A DNA stretch of 45,053 bases from assembly GCA_946414025.1 (NCBI GenBank), contig CAMKMX010000026.1, forward strand, positions 1 through 45,053, read 5' to 3'. Shown here in pieces: positions 1 through 8,259 of this stretch. How positions within the stretch are numbered: the first letter of the stretch is position 1; the number at the start of each line of letters is the position of its first letter. The DNA comes from an uncultured Fibrobacter sp. (lineage in GTDB: Bacteria > Fibrobacterota > Fibrobacteria > Fibrobacterales > Fibrobacteraceae). The notes under the pieces were generated by a model. That model made no database searches. It was not told the DNA's origin and saw only the letters and a list, made by a program, of their open reading frames with translations. The position numbers were made by a program, and so were the translations under genes.

Positions 1-1548
1 GAAAGCCACAAGGACTGGATTGTGCCGGACTACCGCTGGAACGAAATCCGCGGGTTCCTGCGCCAGCCGCTGAACGACCTGTGCATCAGCCGCCCGAAGG
101 CACGCCTCAGCTGGGGCATTCCGCTGCCCTTCGACACCGACTACGTGACCTACGTATGGTTCGACGCCCTCCTGAACTACGTGAGCGCCTCCACCGCCTT
201 CCACAAGACTTATGCCGACGGCACGCCGATCTGGCCTGCCACTTACCACCTCATCGGCAAGGACATTCTCACCACGCATAGCGTGTACTGGCCGACCATG
301 CTCATGGCTCTCGACATTCCGCTCCCGCAGCACATCTTGGCCCACGGCTGGTGGCTCGTGAACGGCGGCGAAAAGATGAGCAAGTCCGCAGGCAACGTGG
401 TGAACCCCATGGACTACATGGAAAAGTACGGCATCGACGCGTTCCGCTACTTCCTCGCCCGCGAAATGGTGGTGGGCCAGGACGCGAACTTCACCCACGA
501 TGCCTTCGTGCGCCGCATCAACAGCGACCTCGCCAACGACCTGGGTAACGTGCTGAACCGCGTACACCGCCTGGTGCTCAACAATTTTGAAGGCAAGCTT
601 CCCGCAGCGACCTCCATCGGCGACGCCGAAAAGGAAGTCATCGACCTTGCAAACAAGGTGATTGCCGAAATCAAGGAAGGCCTGCCCCAGGCCCGCCTCT
701 CCCAGTCTATCGAGACCATCATGCAGCTGGTGCGTAGCATCAACCGTTACCTCGAAGTCAAGGCTCCGTGGAAGCTCGCGAAGGACCCCGCCCTCAAGGA
801 TGAACTCGCGACCGTACTCTACGTATCTGCCGAAGCCGTGCGCCTCTCGCTTTGCCTGCTGTGGCCGGTGATTCCCGCCAAGGCGGAAGAAGGACTCGCC
901 ATGATCGGCTGCAAGTTCCAGAGCGCAGACGACCTCGCCTGGGGAATCCTCAAGGGCGGCGAAACGTTCGGCGAAGGCAAGCCGCTCTTCCCGCGCATCG
1001 AGGAAGAAGTCAAGAAGCAGGAAGCCCAGAGCAAGCCCAAGCAGAACAAGCCCCTGATGGCCGCCGACGTGCCCGCAGCGATGGACATGCGCGTTGCCCA
1101 GATCGTGGAAGTTGCAGACCATCCGGACGCTACGAGCCTCTACGTGCTCAAGGTGGACGCAGGCGAAGGCGAACTCCGCACCATCTGCAGCGGCCTCAAG
1201 AACAGCTACAAGGCCGTGGAACTGAAGGACAGAAAGATTCTGTTGTTCGCAAACCTCAAGCCCAGCGCTCTCCGCGGTATCATGAGCCAGGGTATGCTCT
1301 TTGCGGGCGACCTCGACAACGAGGCACACACCTGCAGGCTCGTCTCCGTACCTGAAGACGCAAAGCCCGGTGACCGCGCCCTGTTCAAGGGTGTAGCACC
1401 CAGCGAACCGCGTGAACTGAAGGTGAAGGACTTCGAGAAGATTGCGCTCTCCGTGAAGGGTGGCGCGGTGTTCTGCGACGCTCTCGCGCTCGAAGTGAAC
1501 GGGAAGCCCGTGACCTGCGACGTGGCCGACGGCAACGGAGTGCATTAA
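1..1548 (+). CDS. metG: Methionyl-tRNA synthetase, C-terminal part (cut by window edge)
   Basis: Charges tRNA-Met with methionine in the cytoplasm. The reading frame is already open at base 1, so the N-terminal half (with the HIGH motif) lies outside the window. Visible are the end of the class I catalytic domain, the KMSKS signature (EKMSKSAGN, about nt 370-396), the helical anticodon-binding domain (about nt 480-960), a Lys/Gln-rich linker (about nt 1000-1050) and a C-terminal EMAPII/Trbp111-like tRNA-binding domain (starting MDMRVAQIVEVADHPDATSL, about nt 1081) of the kind that supports dimerisation and tRNA binding in many bacterial MetRS. It ends at TAA 1546-1548 and is followed by a hairpin-rich spacer with a terminator. 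Family assignment is firm; only the 5' end is missing. Confidence 0.97.
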   Translation, partial: ESHKDWIVPDYRWNEIRGFLRQPLNDLCISRPKARLSWGIPLPFDTDYVTYVWFDALLNYVSASTAFHKTYADGTPIWPATYHLIGKDILTTHSVYWPTMLMALDIPLPQHILAHGWWLVNGGEKMSKSAGNVVNPMDYMEKYGIDAFRYFLAREMVVGQDANFTHDAFVRRINSDLANDLGNVLNRVHRLVLNNFEGKLPAATSIGDAEKEVIDLANKVIAEIKEGLPQARLSQSIETIMQLVRSINRYLEVKAPWKLAKDPALKDELATVLYVSAEAVRLSLCLLWPVIPAKAEEGLAMIGCKFQSADDLAWGILKGGETFGEGKPLFPRIEEEVKKQEAQSKPKQNKPLMAADVPAAMDMRVAQIVEVADHPDATSLYVLKVDAGEGELRTICSGLKNSYKAVELKDRKILLFANLKPSALRGIMSQGMLFAGDLDNEAHTCRLVSVPEDAKPGDRALFKGVAPSEPRELKVKDFEKIALSVKGGAVFCDALALEVNGKPVTCDVADGNGVH

Positions 1549-1600
1549 GCGACCGTTCGCGCTGGAATCTGTATAACAGGTACAGGGCTGGCGCTCACTC

Positions 1601-1682
1601 CCACCTAAAGGTGGCCATGTACACTAAGCACTAAAGTGCTAAGTGTCCAAAGCTCGCCTACGACGACTCGTCAATACGAGTC
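1601..1682. repeat. Three consecutive short inverted repeats downstream of metG
   Basis: Three stem-loops follow one another: CCACCT/AGGTGG (1601-1614), ACACTAAGCACT/AGTGCTAAGTGT with one mismatch (1621-1646), and GACTCGT/ACGAGTC (1665-1682). A terminator hairpin follows at 1707. The spacer 1549-1747 carries no convincing gene. The structure could be an mRNA 3'-end element or a relic of a mobile repeat; no known RNA family is recognised. Confidence 0.5.
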
Positions 1683-1706
1683 ATCTACGGCTCACAGAGA
1701 TTATTA

Positions 1707-1733
1707 GGGAGGGCGAAGCCTTCCCGATTTTTT
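1707..1733 (+). terminator. Rho-independent terminator after metG
   Basis: An 8-bp GC-rich stem (GGGAGGGC / GCCTTCCC, one G-T wobble, GAA loop, 1707-1725) is followed by six T residues (1728-1733). It lies 160 bp after the metG stop. The T-run also forms the upstream tract of the putative promoter box at 1735. Confidence 0.75.
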
Positions 1734-1734
1734 G

Positions 1735-1741
1735 TATATTG
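1735..1741 (+). promoter_or_regulatory. TAnnTTG-type promoter box before the 1748 ORF
   Basis: T6-G-TATATTG ends 6 nt before the ATG at 1748. It fits the recurrent homopolymer-(n)C-TAnnTT(T)G pattern of this window, resembling the Bacteroidetes -7 element. The position implies almost no 5' leader. There is no Shine-Dalgarno before the ATG. Confidence 0.5.
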
Positions 1742-1747
1742 CTCTCC

Positions 1748-1942
1748 ATGAGCATTAAAGAAAACAAAATCTTCCTTTTCTGTAAAAATTACCTAAAATC
1801 CCTGAATTGGATTGTTCTCCTTGGCATCGCCCTTTTTTGCATTGCACTTGCAATTGTGAATAACATCCGCGTAGATGATGCCAAGTCTGTCACTTGGATC
1901 GGTTCCCAGGACATTCTGGAAAAACCGGCGGATATTCTCTAG
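1748..1942 (+). CDS. Small single-pass membrane protein, 64 aa, function unknown
   Basis: The ORF begins MSIKENKIFLF and carries one strongly hydrophobic segment (about residues 18-36, WIVLLGIALFCIALAIV) and a short polar tail ending EKPADIL. The ATG at 1748 is preferred over an upstream in-frame start because a promoter-like TATATTG sits 6 nt before it and a terminator lies further upstream. It stops 12 bp before the MauE/DoxX-like gene, whose Shine-Dalgarno begins right after its stop codon, so the two are probably co-transcribed. The tail looks like the start of a larger periplasmic domain; the protein may be a truncated remnant or a genuine small partner of the next gene. No family is recognised. 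Confidence 0.55.
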   Translation: MSIKENKIFLFCKNYLKSLNWIVLLGIALFCIALAIVNNIRVDDAKSVTWIGSQDILEKPADIL

Positions 1943-1954
1943 AAGGAGGCGGAA

Positions 1955-2665
1955 ATGATTGATTGCTTTCAGCCTCAGAATCGCAAGCGTTCCATTGTTT
2001 CTGGCATCTTGATGCTGGTGGCCACCTTCTTTGTGTCCGTATGCGTTGCCGAAATCAGCTTTCCGGAATCTATACTGACTTTTACCGACCAGGAATGGCT
2101 TATTGGCCTGTGGCCCAAGGCTTACCGTTACAACATCCAGGTGGGACTTTGTGCCCTGATTATCGGCGGTGCCCTGATTGTGCCAGCATTCAAGATTCAA
2201 AAGGATTTCGCCATCCGCGCCCTGGAAACCCTTTGCCGTATCGGCATTGGCGGCATGTTCATCTTTGCCTCGATTTTCAAGATCCAGAACCCTCACGAAT
2301 TTGCAGTTCTTGTGGCACAGTACCAGTTTTTCCCTGCACTTCACCTGGAATTCCTGAACAACTTTTTCGCCCTCGTCTATCCGCAATTTGAATTGTGGTT
2401 TGGACTCGCCATGATTGTTTCGCCCTTTGTGCGGGAATCGGCCCTTGCCATATTCTGGATGTTCGTAAGCTTTATTATCGCCCTCGGCTGGGCGCTTTAC
2501 CACGACCTGGGCATCACCTGCGGGTGTTTCGAGATTGAAGGTGCCGCCGACAAGGCGGAAACCTGGACCAGCCTGATCCGCGACCTGATTCTGATTTGGC
2601 CTACCCTCTGGCTTGCTACCCGCAAGAACAAGAGCCTGATTTCTATCTGGAAGGCTTCCAAGTGA
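1955..2665 (+). CDS. MauE/DoxX-like integral membrane protein
   Basis: A 236-aa protein with several hydrophobic helices (about residues 14-34, 60-80, 95-112, 135-155, 163-183 and 207-222). The motif GITCGCFEIEG with a following RDLILI helix (residues about 187-215) resembles the C-terminal part of MauE/DoxX-family proteins, whose members are linked to disulfide or thiol redox in the membrane. This is inferred from motif shape rather than a full alignment. The start is fixed by a perfect AAGGAGG (1943-1949) 5 nt before the ATG. The gene overlaps the Nudix gene by 4 nt (GTGA), so the two are translationally coupled. Its substrate is unknown. Confidence 0.7.
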   Translation: MIDCFQPQNRKRSIVSGILMLVATFFVSVCVAEISFPESILTFTDQEWLIGLWPKAYRYNIQVGLCALIIGGALIVPAFKIQKDFAIRALETLCRIGIGGMFIFASIFKIQNPHEFAVLVAQYQFFPALHLEFLNNFFALVYPQFELWFGLAMIVSPFVRESALAIFWMFVSFIIALGWALYHDLGITCGCFEIEGAADKAETWTSLIRDLILIWPTLWLATRKNKSLISIWKASK

Positions 2666-3144
2666 TCAACACCTCCCTTTGTTATATCGAGCAGGACGGC
2701 AAATACCTGCTGCTTCACCGCATCAAGAAAAAAAACGATATCAACAAGGACAAGTGGATTGGCATTGGCGGGAAATTCGAAGAAAACGAGTCTCCCGAAG
2801 ACTGCATTATTCGCGAAACCCGCGAAGAAACAGGCTTGACCATCGTCCCCAAATATAGGGGCATTGTCACTTTCATTTCAGACGGGATGAACGAGACAGA
2901 GTTTATGCACCTGTTTACGTCCAAAGAATTTAGCGGAAAAATGCGGGAATGTGACGAGGGCGTTCTGGAATGGGTGCCAAAAGAAGATGTAATCAAGCTT
3001 CCCCACTGGGATGGCGATATGATTTTTCTTTCGCTGCTGAATCAGGATGCTCCCTTCTTTTCGCTGAAACTCACCTACCGGGGGAGCACTCTCGTTGAAG
3101 CCATTCTAGACGGCAAAAAGGTCGATTACAGGGATTTTATTTGA
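2662..3144 (+). CDS. Nudix hydrolase (MutT/MTH1-like)
   Basis: A 160-aa protein with a complete Nudix box, G-x5-E-x7-REUxEExGU, seen as GKFEENE...RETREETGL (about nt 2770-2840), the metal-binding core that hydrolyses nucleoside diphosphates linked to another moiety. Overall arrangement and length suit 8-oxo-dGTP diphosphatase-like enzymes. I choose the GTG at 2662 as start because it overlaps the upstream stop (GTGA) and gives a natural beta-strand start (VINTSLCYIEQDGKYLLLHR); an upstream ATG in this frame would lie deep inside the previous gene. Its 3' end overlaps the convergent outer-membrane gene by 8 bp. The exact substrate cannot be told from sequence. Confidence 0.9.
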   Translation: MINTSLCYIEQDGKYLLLHRIKKKNDINKDKWIGIGGKFEENESPEDCIIRETREETGLTIVPKYRGIVTFISDGMNETEFMHLFTSKEFSGKMRECDEGVLEWVPKEDVIKLPHWDGDMIFLSLLNQDAPFFSLKLTYRGSTLVEAILDGKKVDYRDFI

Positions 3145-4537
3145 ATTCCGGTGCAATGGTCAAAATCAGGTTGACCCCGTGCAACCCATGGAAGCCTACC
3201 TGGGCACGGAAAAGGTATAATTCAGGCATCCTGACGCGAATACCGAAACCCCAGGAATTGTAGAATCGGTCAAAGCTGAATTCTTTTACCTTTTCGGCGT
3301 GCATAGCATATTCGTCAAACAGCACCCCATCTACAAAACGGTCAATGGGCCAACGGTATTCGGCGCTGAGTCCCATGATATGGTACGCCGACCATTCATC
3401 TCCGTAACCTCGCATTGGATACCTGGCATTCATTGTCGGGAAGGCGTTGAAGGGAGCTCCGCCCTTGTCCATTTCCCACATGTTTTCCATTCTGAACTGG
3501 AGGGCAACGACTCTTCGTTCAAGGAGCGTTTCCCTGATGTTTTCGGGTCTCCATACGCGAAGGGCCTCGTCCCAGGAAAAATCCGTGTAGAACTTGCGGC
3601 TTTGCCTGGCCTCTCTTGCCGAAAGAATATACTGTTTTGCCTTTCCAAAGTAGAAGTAATGCTGCCAGATAAGGCTGTTGTAGATGTAGTCGTGACTCTT
3701 GTCGCTCTTGGGAACTTTTCCGCTTCGCTGAGAGTCAAAAGAATCATACCTTATTCCCCCATACTCCGGCGCAAAATTGTATTCTCCGGAGAGGATGACT
3801 CTGTCCCCTTTCGAAGGAGCGTACGGGAAATCCAAATCGTCATACACCAGAGATAGAGCTACGGAATACTGTTTTGAAGATTGATACAGCCCACGATCAG
3901 CGATAGAAAAAACCGCATCGTTCAAAATACTGTCTTTTGAATTGTCCGGGAGATCTGCATCGATAAACATCTGGCTCGTTGACAGTTCCAAATTCAATTT
4001 CTTGGACTTGGTCAAGGGAGATCCGATTCTCCATTGAAAGCTCATGGTTGAATCGGGTTGAATAAAGGCTTCCTTGGTTCCTGGAATGATAAAATTTGCG
4101 TCACTGTCCCAATACAACTTGTAACGGAACCCGACAAACAGCGGCAAGCCAAAAGGTTCCTGCTTGGTATATCGGTCAGAAAGGTACAGGTCTCCGTTTG
4201 CATAGTAGCTGCCTTGCAACACCAGATAATCCCTGTTAAAGAGAATACTCCGGTGACGGTACGTCATACCCAGCTGCGTTTGTGTTCCTGGTTTTAGGTT
4301 CATTGTGGGATAGACAAAAATCTTCTTATCTTCCCCAAAAGACATCAATTCTACGGACTTTTCAATGACCCCGTTATTAAGAGCGTATTGGACTGGCGCA
4401 GATAAGGGATAAACCGCAGCATTCAAAACGGGCTGTATGATATGTGCGTAAAGCCAAGAATCCTCTTCAACCGTCTTTTCTTCGGCATTTACGGACTGAA
4501 ACAAGAAAAGGAATAGCAAAAAAACAAAAGACCTCAT
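3137..4537 (-). CDS. BamA/D15-type outer-membrane barrel protein without visible POTRA domains
   Basis: The protein (466 aa) begins with a signal peptide (MRSFVFLLFLFLFQSVNA, cleavage before EE). Most of it has alternating amphipathic strands rich in Tyr and Trp. The C-terminal third resembles the bacterial surface antigen (D15/Omp85) barrel: an MRGYGDEW motif equivalent to the RGF/RGY lid motif, a VDGVLFDE strand, then SWGFGIRVRMPE and a final strand ending in Phe-Lys. Only about 75 residues precede the first barrel-like strands, too few for a POTRA array. The start at 4537 is preferred because it opens directly with the signal peptide. The gene is divergent from the MMPL transporter, which suggests a shared job in outer-membrane export, but this is inference. 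Confidence 0.7.
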   Translation of the reverse strand: MRSFVFLLFLFLFQSVNAEEKTVEEDSWLYAHIIQPVLNAAVYPLSAPVQYALNNGVIEKSVELMSFGEDKKIFVYPTMNLKPGTQTQLGMTYRHRSILFNRDYLVLQGSYYANGDLYLSDRYTKQEPFGLPLFVGFRYKLYWDSDANFIIPGTKEAFIQPDSTMSFQWRIGSPLTKSKKLNLELSTSQMFIDADLPDNSKDSILNDAVFSIADRGLYQSSKQYSVALSLVYDDLDFPYAPSKGDRVILSGEYNFAPEYGGIRYDSFDSQRSGKVPKSDKSHDYIYNSLIWQHYFYFGKAKQYILSAREARQSRKFYTDFSWDEALRVWRPENIRETLLERRVVALQFRMENMWEMDKGGAPFNAFPTMNARYPMRGYGDEWSAYHIMGLSAEYRWPIDRFVDGVLFDEYAMHAEKVKEFSFDRFYNSWGFGIRVRMPELYLFRAQVGFHGLHGVNLILTIAPEFK

Positions 4538-4609
4538 GGACCTTTGTAGATTCCTTGAGTAACTCACCTTGTTTCTGCGACTCAAATACATTCTGGGACA
4601 CAATATAAT

Positions 4610-4617
4610 TATATTTC
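4610..4617 (+). promoter_or_regulatory. TAnnTTT-type promoter box before the MMPL gene
   Basis: TATATTTC (7 of 8 to TAnnTTTG) lies 5 nt before the ATG at 4623, the same geometry as the other putative leaderless starts here. No purine-rich ribosome site precedes the ATG. Confidence 0.4.
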
Positions 4618-4622
4618 AGTTG

Positions 4623-7061
4623 ATGTTTTCGCTAGTCACAAAAATCATCAAAAGAGCGACTCAATATCCGATAGCCATATTGGTTATATCTTTTGTCCTA
4701 GCGTTACTTTCTATCTACCCCGTCCAGAATTTGCGGTGGGAACTTCAGTTACAGGACGCCCTGACCACCAAAGGGAGCTCACCCCTCTATTACAAAGAAA
4801 TAGAGGAAAAATTCGGGGCGCTTGGGAGCCTGACTGTTGTCATGGAGTCCGAAGACAGTTCCCTAAACTATTCCGCCGCCCGGTCGTTATACCAAAGATT
4901 GCTGGCAGACTCGACTATTCACTTTGCCGAATTTGAAACGGATGTCGAGTTCTACAAGAAACACAGCCTTCTCTACATCGAAGAAAACGACCTGGACACG
5001 GTCGCCGAAAGAATCCGGTCTTTGCAAGAGAAAATCACCATGGCCCACAACCCCCTATATGTGGACATGACCGACGACTCAAAGGCTTCAGCGGATTCAA
5101 ACGACAATAAGGCCAACCAAACCGTTCTTGATTTCTCCGATCTGGAAAGCAAGTATTTCGCCATCCTTTCAAGGACCCATGCCAGCAGTGACGGGAAAAT
5201 TCGGGTTGTTGACATCTATCCTAAAAATTCCCTATCCGACTTACAGGCCAACCGGGACCTGCTCGGCAAAGTCAAGTCATTCTTCAGGGACAATCCGGAA
5301 TATGGTTCCATAAACGTCTATTACACCGGAAAAGTCTACGACACCATCCAGACGGGGCGGACCCTACTCCCCGAGGCGAAATTTGCAGGCAAAATCACCG
5401 CCCTCTTTATCTTGCTGCTTTTCATCATCCATTTCTACAAGCAGCCCCAACTAATACTGGTATCGGCGATTCCAGTGGGACTCCCGATCCTTTACACTCT
5501 TGCCCTGGCCTGGCTGCTGTATGGACGCATCAACGTATTCACCCTGCTGCTCGCCCTAGTTTTGCCCGGACAGGCCTGTCAGGTTATTACCCATGTGCTG
5601 AACCGTTACTTTATAGAACGGTCCAGAAACTTGAGTCCCAAGCTTTGCATTGAGAGCGCCGTTCTGGGGATTGGTCCATCTACAGCGGTATCGGCCGGAA
5701 TCATGGCTTCGTTTTTCGCCTGCATGATTATCGTGCCTGTAGCCGGGATCCGCGAGCTCGGCATCCTCGGTTCCATAGGCTGCATTTTAAACTGGATTTT
5801 CACCATACTTATCTCTACATCTCTCCTGCACTTGTTCCAGCGCAAAAAAGCCTTCTCTGTCAACAGCTTCCGTTTCCAGAGAGTGTTCAAGATAACGCTC
5901 CTTTCTTACAGGACCAACGGAATCATTATAGCCGTTCTTTCCGTATTGAGTCTTGCGGCGTTGATTTATGGCGGTGTGAACCTAAAATTCCTTTATGATT
6001 TCAGGCAGACTGAACTCCCCCGCGAAGAACGGGTGGCGGATTCGTTAATCGCAAAAACCGGTTTCCCTCAATATGACCCCGTCATCGTCATGATGTCAAA
6101 AGACAATGGCGATGAACTTTATAGAAGGTTCAAACAGCTCAAGTCCAAGGGCAAGATTCCTAATATTGAGAACGTTTATACCTTAAGCGCTTTCTCGCCA
6201 AAGAATCAGGTCAACAAGAAAGAAAAGCTTAAAGAAATCCAGGCTTTCTTTACTAACGACATCTTGCAGCAGCTGGATTCTGCCGAAAAACTGAATGTCT
6301 CGAAGATTTCTGAGATTCTTTACCGATTCGATTTTGATGAAGACGACCAACCCGAAAATATCCGCAAGAAGTTTAGCGACATCGACGGGAATGCAGGGGC
6401 CTTTGCCTTTATCTTTTCGAACATCAATCCGAACAACGGACTGGAATGTAGGCACCTGGCACACGACCTAGCCCTCCTGAATGGCTCGGATGATAGCACC
6501 TACAAGATGACGGGCGTGCCTGTTGTGCGGGCAAAATTCTTGGACCTGGTGCTGTCTAATGTCGACAAGACCATTTTCTTGGGGTCTGTTCTGGTGTGGT
6601 TCTTCTTGCTGTTCTTCTACAACCGTTTCAGCAGGGCCATTTTTACCATCCTCCCCTCCCTATTTGCCATGAGTTGGCTATTGGCCCTAATCAACGTCCT
6701 TGGAATCAAACTTTCGGTCTATAGCACTATCGCCTTTCCGATTTTGATCGGGGCAAGCGTTGACGGTTCTATCCAATTGTGGACCGCCTACTACGAAAAG
6801 AGGAAAGGAACCGCCCTCACCCTTTTGCAAGGCAAGGCTTTCTCTATTTCCATAAGCCAGATGGCCGCCATGATTGGAACCTACGGTTTGCTGATTTCAT
6901 CGCATCCGGGCCTAAAAAGCATCGGACAAATTTCGTTTATCGGACTGATTTGCATCTCAATCGCCCAGTTCACAATGTTTTCGTTAATTGCAGGTTCTCT
7001 AGACAACTACAGAATCCTGCAAAGGCAGAAAAAAGAAAATGCCCAAAAGTCTCTCCAATAG
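4623..7061 (+). CDS. MMPL/RND-superfamily transporter
   Basis: A protein of about 812 aa with the classic RND layout: one N-terminal membrane helix, a large periplasmic domain (about residues 35-240), a cluster of five helices, a second periplasmic domain (about 450-630) and a final cluster of helices. Sequences such as PGQACQVITHVLNRY and GASVDGSIQLWTAYY fall in the central helices of each half, where MMPL and hopanoid-type (HpnN-like) exporters have related motifs. Such proteins use the proton gradient to move lipids or hydrophobic molecules out of the inner membrane. The ATG at 4623 is chosen because a membrane anchor follows at once and a promoter-like box sits 5 nt upstream. The gene's end overlaps the aminotransferase start by 23 nt. 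Confidence 0.85.
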   Translation: MFSLVTKIIKRATQYPIAILVISFVLALLSIYPVQNLRWELQLQDALTTKGSSPLYYKEIEEKFGALGSLTVVMESEDSSLNYSAARSLYQRLLADSTIHFAEFETDVEFYKKHSLLYIEENDLDTVAERIRSLQEKITMAHNPLYVDMTDDSKASADSNDNKANQTVLDFSDLESKYFAILSRTHASSDGKIRVVDIYPKNSLSDLQANRDLLGKVKSFFRDNPEYGSINVYYTGKVYDTIQTGRTLLPEAKFAGKITALFILLLFIIHFYKQPQLILVSAIPVGLPILYTLALAWLLYGRINVFTLLLALVLPGQACQVITHVLNRYFIERSRNLSPKLCIESAVLGIGPSTAVSAGIMASFFACMIIVPVAGIRELGILGSIGCILNWIFTILISTSLLHLFQRKKAFSVNSFRFQRVFKITLLSYRTNGIIIAVLSVLSLAALIYGGVNLKFLYDFRQTELPREERVADSLIAKTGFPQYDPVIVMMSKDNGDELYRRFKQLKSKGKIPNIENVYTLSAFSPKNQVNKKEKLKEIQAFFTNDILQQLDSAEKLNVSKISEILYRFDFDEDDQPENIRKKFSDIDGNAGAFAFIFSNINPNNGLECRHLAHDLALLNGSDDSTYKMTGVPVVRAKFLDLVLSNVDKTIFLGSVLVWFFLLFFYNRFSRAIFTILPSLFAMSWLLALINVLGIKLSVYSTIAFPILIGASVDGSIQLWTAYYEKRKGTALTLLQGKAFSISISQMAAMIGTYGLLISSHPGLKSIGQISFIGLICISIAQFTMFSLIAGSLDNYRILQRQKKENAQKSLQ

Positions 7062-8235
7062 AACCCTGAATATTGCCGCCTCCCTGACAGTTGCCATCGA
7101 CAGTCTTGCCAAGAAGATGATAGCCGAAGGCAAGGACGTGGTTAGCCTTGGTGCCGGCGAACCGGATTTTCCGACTCCAGAACCTATCTGCAAAGCGGCA
7201 CATTGCGCCATCGACAGCGGAAAGACCCGCTATACCGCACCCGTCGGCATTTTGGAGTTGCGCAAGAAAATCTGCGAAAAGCTCTCCAAAGAAAACGGGC
7301 TCCGTTATGAACCGGAACAGATTACAGTCACCAGCGGTGCAAAGCATGCCGTGTTCAACTCCCTTGCCGCCCTGATAAACCCCGGTGACGAGGTGATCAT
7401 CCCGGCCCCCTATTGGGTGACTTATCCTGAATTGGTGAAATGGCTTGGAGGCGTTCCCGTATTTGTTGACGGATTGCAAGAAAATGATTTCAAGATAACG
7501 GCCGAACAGCTGAAACAAGTTTGTAATGACAAGACCAAGGCCATTTTAATGAACAACCCTTGCAACCCTACCGGTTCCGTGTATAGCCGCGAGGAACTGG
7601 AGGCCTTGGCAAAGGTCATTGTCGAAAATGACCTCTACTGCATTTCTGACGAAGTCTATGAATATTTCGTTTATAAGGGAACATTTACCAGCATTGCCTC
7701 TATTGAAGGGATGAAGGACCGTTCCATTGTCATCAACGGCTTTTCCAAGTCTTACTGCATGACTGGCTGGCGCGTAGGCTACGACGCCTCCCCCGCCCCC
7801 ATCGCCAAGATTATCGGGAAAATCCAGGGGCAAGCTACGCACCACCCGAGCAACATCGCCCAGTACGCCGCCATCGGGGCTCTAGAGATGGGAAATGCAG
7901 AATCCCTCAAAATGAGAGATGTTTTCCGCAAGCGCAGGGATTTTATGGTATCAAAAATCGGCGAAGCCCTGGGGCAAAAGCTGCGCGCTCCCGAAGGAGC
8001 CTTTTACCTGTTCGCCCCCGTGAACTCCGTTTATGGACGAACAACGCCAGAGGGAAAGACCATCAAGGGGTCCGTAGATTTGTGCGAGTACATTCTTGAA
8101 AGTCAAGGGCTTGCCATTGTACCGGGAGCAGCTTTCGGAAACGACAACTGCGTGCGTTTTTCTTATGCTGCCAGCGACGAAAATTTGGAAAGTGCCTGCA
8201 GGCGTTTCGAAGCTGCCATCAGGAGCTTGAAATAG
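7039..8235 (+). CDS. aspC: Class I aminotransferase, probable aspartate aminotransferase
   Basis: A 398-aa PLP enzyme of fold type I, subgroup Ib. Visible are the GAGEPDFPTP N-terminal motif (residues 38-46), NNPCNPTG (172-179), SDEVYE with the PLP-pyridine Asp204, the Schiff-base Lys237 in NGFSKSYCMTGWRVGY, and the carboxylate-binding Arg near the end (VRFSYAAS). It interconverts aspartate plus 2-oxoglutarate and oxaloacetate plus glutamate; related members accept other amino acids or prephenate, so specificity is inferred. The start lies inside the preceding transporter gene, and the FHA-ABC gene follows 24 bp later, placing a metabolic enzyme inside an envelope/signalling operon. Confidence 0.9.
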   Translation: MPKSLSNRTLNIAASLTVAIDSLAKKMIAEGKDVVSLGAGEPDFPTPEPICKAAHCAIDSGKTRYTAPVGILELRKKICEKLSKENGLRYEPEQITVTSGAKHAVFNSLAALINPGDEVIIPAPYWVTYPELVKWLGGVPVFVDGLQENDFKITAEQLKQVCNDKTKAILMNNPCNPTGSVYSREELEALAKVIVENDLYCISDEVYEYFVYKGTFTSIASIEGMKDRSIVINGFSKSYCMTGWRVGYDASPAPIAKIIGKIQGQATHHPSNIAQYAAIGALEMGNAESLKMRDVFRKRRDFMVSKIGEALGQKLRAPEGAFYLFAPVNSVYGRTTPEGKTIKGSVDLCEYILESQGLAIVPGAAFGNDNCVRFSYAASDENLESACRRFEAAIRSLK

Positions 8236-8259
8236 CCGTTCTAAAGGGCATCCGACGAC

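Noticed and set aside
1621..1682. Possible tRNA or riboswitch in the metG downstream spacer
   Set aside because: The stems do not make a cloverleaf, no T-loop (GTTCGAATC) or CCA end is seen, and it lies after rather than before a regulated gene.
4604..4609. TATAAT as an E. coli-type -10 box for the MMPL gene
   Set aside because: No TTGACA-like element lies 16-18 nt upstream; the TATATTTC at 4610 fits the pattern shared with other genes in the window better.
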